From positions 1-15,418 of the forward strand of contig JBCCTH010000046.1 of the NCBI GenBank assembly GCA_039198835.1: a stretch of DNA of 15,418 nt, written 5' to 3'. A program made the translations under genes and the position numbers. Positions 13,140 to 15,418 of the stretch are shown here, one piece after another; position 1 is the stretch's first letter, and the number at the start of each line of letters is the position of its first letter. The stretch comes from Shimia_B sp039198835 (GTDB taxonomy: Bacteria; Pseudomonadota; Alphaproteobacteria; Rhodobacterales; Rhodobacteraceae). The notes under the pieces were generated by a model that ran no database searches, had not been told where the DNA came from, and saw nothing but the letters and a program-made list of their open reading frames with translations.

Positions 13140-14714
13140 TCACATCCTAAAAACGCCGAAGCGTGTATCGTTGATGGGCGCGTTGAGCGCCGCCCGCAAA
13201 GACAGCGCCAGCACTTGGCGAGAGGCGCGCGGGTCGATGACGCCGTCATCCCAAAGGCGCGCGCTTGAATAAAGCGGGTGCGATTGTTCTTCGAACATAT
13301 CGATGGTGGGCTGTTTGAAGGCGGCCTCATCGGCCTCGCTCCAGGGCGCGCCGGCGCGGGCCATGGCGTCGCGCTTCACGCTGGCCAGGACACCCGCCGC
13401 TTGTGCGCCGCCCATGACAGCGGTGCGCGATATCGGCCAGGTCCAGAGGAAGCGGGGCGAATAGGCGCGGCCTGCCATGCCATAATTGCCCGCGCCAAAT
13501 GAGCCGCCGACGATGAGTGTGATTTTAGGGACCGAGGTGCAAGCGACGGCCGTCACCATCTTGGCCCCATGGCGGGCGATGCCTTCATTCTCATACTGTC
13601 TTCCGACCATGAAGCCGGTGATATTTTGCAAGAAAATGAGCGGGATTTTGCGCTGTGAACACAGCTCTACGAAATGCGCGCCTTTGAGGGCCGACTCTGA
13701 AAAGAGGACGCCGTTATTGGCGATGATGCCGCAGCGCATCCCCTCGATTTCAGCAAAGCCAGTGACGAGCGTTTCGCCAAAGCGCGCCTTGAACTCATCT
13801 AGATGCGATCCATCGACGATGCGCCAGATCACCTCGCGAATGTCATAGGGCTGGCGCAGATCAGCGGGGATGACATCAAAAAGATCATCCATTGAACTTT
13901 TGGGCATCGCGTCTTTCAGTGCCTGCGCAGGGCGCACCGGATCGCCCAGATTTCGCACAGCCTCGCGCACGAGGGCCAAAGCATGGGCATCGCTTTCGGC
14001 GAGATAATCAGCGACGCCTGAAAGCCGGGTATGAACATCACCGCCCCCGAGCGCCTCGGCGCTGACATCTTCGCCCGTAGCCGCCTTCACAAGCGGCGGC
14101 CCGGCAAGAAAGATTGTCCCCTGTTCTTTGACGATGATCGAGACATCCGCCATGGCGGGGACATAGGCCCCCCCCGCCGTGCAAGAGCCCAGCACCGCCG
14201 CGATCTGCGCGATCCCCGCCGCGCTCATCCGCGCCTGATTGTAAAAAATCCTTCCGAAATGATCGCGATCTGGGAAGACCTCGTCCTGATTGGGCAAATT
14301 GGCACCGCCGCTATCGACAAGATAAACGCAAGGGAGCCGGTTTTCTTCGGCGATCTCCTGGGCCCGGAGATGCTTTTTGACGGTCATGGGGTAGTATGTG
14401 CCGCCTTTCACGGTGGCGTCATTGGCAACGACCATGGCGAGGCGGCCATGGATCTCTCCGATGCCCGCGATCACCCCGGCTGCCGGGGCTGCGCCGCCAT
14501 ACATGCCATGGGCCGCAAGCGCGCCGATCTCGAGAAACGGAGTGCCGGGGTCAAGCACCGCCGCGATCCGATCCCTGGGGAGCATTTTGCCCCGCGCGAG
14601 ATGGCGCGCACGCGCGGCCTCTCCTCCGCCTTCTGCGGCCCCGAGCGCTGCTTTGCGCACTTCCGAAAGCGCCGCCTCATGGCCAGCGCGGGCCGTGGCA
14701 CCTGGGCCCGTCAC
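13140..14714 (-). CDS. mccB: Methylcrotonyl-CoA carboxylase, carboxyltransferase beta subunit
   Basis: 524 residues from GTG 14714, which overlaps the LprI-like stop (GTGA); the upstream open frame to 14810 is not family-like. Family landmarks include ARARHLARGKMLPRDRI (34-50), NDATVKGGTYYPMTVKKHL (98-116), YLVDSGGANLPNQDEVFPDR (131-150), the oxyanion loop GSCTAGGAYVPAM (176-188) and, near the C-terminus, GGSFGAGNYGMAGRAYSPRF. This combination is typical of methylcrotonyl-CoA carboxylase beta rather than propionyl-CoA carboxylase. It transfers the carboxyl group from biotin on the alpha subunit to 3-methylcrotonyl-CoA in the cytosol. Length is normal and no disruption is seen. Confidence 0.93.
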   Translation of the reverse strand: MTGPGATARAGHEAALSEVRKAALGAAEGGGEAARARHLARGKMLPRDRIAAVLDPGTPFLEIGALAAHGMYGGAAPAAGVIAGIGEIHGRLAMVVANDATVKGGTYYPMTVKKHLRAQEIAEENRLPCVYLVDSGGANLPNQDEVFPDRDHFGRIFYNQARMSAAGIAQIAAVLGSCTAGGAYVPAMADVSIIVKEQGTIFLAGPPLVKAATGEDVSAEALGGGDVHTRLSGVADYLAESDAHALALVREAVRNLGDPVRPAQALKDAMPKSSMDDLFDVIPADLRQPYDIREVIWRIVDGSHLDEFKARFGETLVTGFAEIEGMRCGIIANNGVLFSESALKGAHFVELCSQRKIPLIFLQNITGFMVGRQYENEGIARHGAKMVTAVACTSVPKITLIVGGSFGAGNYGMAGRAYSPRFLWTWPISRTAVMGGAQAAGVLASVKRDAMARAGAPWSEADEAAFKQPTIDMFEEQSHPLYSSARLWDDGVIDPRASRQVLALSLRAALNAPINDTRFGVFRM

Positions 14715-15220
14715 AGGCCCATGCCCCGGCGCAAGATGAGCGTTTGGCGCGCGGTCTCCTGCATGAGACAGCCGATAAAGGCCGGGCCGCCCCCCGTGCC
14801 GCCGCCCCACTTTGCCTCTTCAAAGATGCAGCGCGCATCGCGAAAGGGGATCCAGGCGCGCTGCATCTCGCGCAAGCTTCGCTCGGCCTCGGGGCGACCG
14901 CGAGGGCCATAAGCACCGCTCGCATCGGCCTCTTTCGCGGCCCGGAGCGCATCGGCATAAGCGGCATTGAGCGCGGCATCCCACCATGTCAGCTCACGAT
15001 CCAGGCAGCCTGCCATCGCGACCGTGGAATAACCGCCCGGCGTGGCGATGATACAGGCCTCCGCGGCGCGACCGGCGCATAAAAGGGCCGCATCTTCGGT
15101 TTCTTGTGCCGCGAGGCATGCGGATGTGGCGGAGGGATCAAAAACCAGCCCGTCGGCCAGAGCAGGCGAAGACACACCGAGAAACAGCCAGATCAGGCCG
15201 GTTAAGATGCCGGGCTTCAT
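14711..15220 (-). CDS. LprI/DUF1311-like secreted protein
   Basis: 169 residues with a signal peptide (MKPGILTGLIWLFLGVSSPALA, cleavage before Asp23), so probably periplasmic. Several cysteines (in SACLAAQ, LLCAGR, EACIIAT, AGCLDRE, ARCIFEE and IGCLMQE) could form disulfides. The spacing CLDRELTWWDAALNAAYADAL, then MQRAWIPFRDARC, then GGGTGGG and CLMQETARQ is that of the DUF1311/LprI family, some members of which inhibit lysozyme. Whether this one does so is not known. ATG 15220 overlaps the upstream stop (ATGA) and the gene overlaps mccB, so it belongs to the operon despite no obvious link to leucine breakdown. Confidence 0.82.
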   Translation of the reverse strand: MKPGILTGLIWLFLGVSSPALADGLVFDPSATSACLAAQETEDAALLCAGRAAEACIIATPGGYSTVAMAGCLDRELTWWDAALNAAYADALRAAKEADASGAYGPRGRPEAERSLREMQRAWIPFRDARCIFEEAKWGGGTGGGPAFIGCLMQETARQTLILRRGMGL

Positions 15221-15418
15221 GCCTCTGGCACCTCTCCATCGCGGGCCGCGTAAAGCTGAGCGCCGCCCCTGCCAACGCCGTAAAGAAACGCAGGCGCGCC
15301 GCCCTTGGGCGTGCAGCGCACCTCGATCCACACGCGCCCGACCTCGCCGGGCACGCCCACACAATCGCTCATATCTGCCCCCGATCCGAGCCGCTCGGCG
15401 TGATCCTCAAGGTATCGC
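15217..15418 (-). CDS. Hypothetical protein, C-terminal 66 residues (cut by window edge)
   Basis: The frame enters at position 15418 and reads RYLEDHAERLGSGADMSDC, then VGVPGEVGRVWIEVRCTPKG, then GAPAFLYGVGRGGAQLYAAR, ending DGEVPEA. The TGA at 15217-15219 overlaps the ATG of the LprI-like gene. The glycine-rich strand-like pattern with WIEVRC suggests a small beta-rich soluble protein. I do not recognise a named family, though it resembles conserved hypothetical proteins of roseobacters. By position it would be part of the leucine cluster operon. The N-terminus is outside the window. Confidence 0.65.
   Translation of the reverse strand, partial: RYLEDHAERLGSGADMSDCVGVPGEVGRVWIEVRCTPKGGAPAFLYGVGRGGAQLYAARDGEVPEA

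Noticed and set aside
1..15418. CRISPR arrays, tRNA or rRNA genes, insertion sequences and phage attachment sites
   Set aside because: No spaced direct repeats, cloverleaf-like segments, transposase motifs or terminal inverted repeats were seen on reading through the window.

Overview
The window reads as chromosomal DNA of a GC-rich alphaproteobacterium, most likely of the order Rhodobacterales (Rhodobacter/Roseobacter/Paracoccus relatives). The clues are a nuo-birA-coaX gene order, small accessory proteins (DUF5333- and DUF5337-like, and a helix-hairpin-helix protein) that I know only from the nuo operons of that order, and a leucine-breakdown cluster of the Rhodobacterales type. Every gene I can support is on the minus strand, so transcription runs from position 15418 towards 1. 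Most neighbours are joined by 4-base ATGA/GTGA stop-start overlaps.

Right part (15418 to 8381): a tightly coupled leucine/isovalerate catabolic cluster. In transcription order it holds the end of a hypothetical protein, a secreted LprI-like protein, the methylcrotonyl-CoA carboxylase beta subunit, a four-helix membrane protein, the biotin-containing alpha subunit, a glutathione S-transferase-like protein, hydroxymethylglutaryl-CoA lyase and a methylglutaconyl-CoA hydratase-type crotonase. Together these would convert 3-methylcrotonyl-CoA to acetyl-CoA and acetoacetate.

Middle (8311 to 6943): a sulfotransferase-fold protein coupled to a small membrane protein of unknown function, and possibly a 37-residue mini-ORF.

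Left part (6904 to 1): a nuo (complex I) operon that appears gutted. The accessory genes are still there in what I recall as their normal order: the helix-hairpin-helix protein, the DUF5337-like protein, two DUF5333-like secreted proteins and a lipoprotein. They are followed by nuoL-like and nuoM-like genes, birA and the start of coaX. All hydrophilic catalytic subunits (nuoA-G, I), the membrane subunits nuoH, J and K, and nuoN are absent from their expected places. The NuoL-like protein lacks nearly all proton-channel residues. The NuoM-like protein keeps the first-half Glu and Lys but lacks the second-half residues. Both reading frames are nevertheless full length, with sound membrane topology, so they look repurposed, or very recently released from function, rather than shredded. 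This relic or repurposed complex I membrane module is the main novelty of the window.

The two halves may be linked functionally: BirA is the enzyme type that attaches biotin to the methylcrotonyl-CoA carboxylase alpha subunit, although the genes sit at opposite ends of the window.
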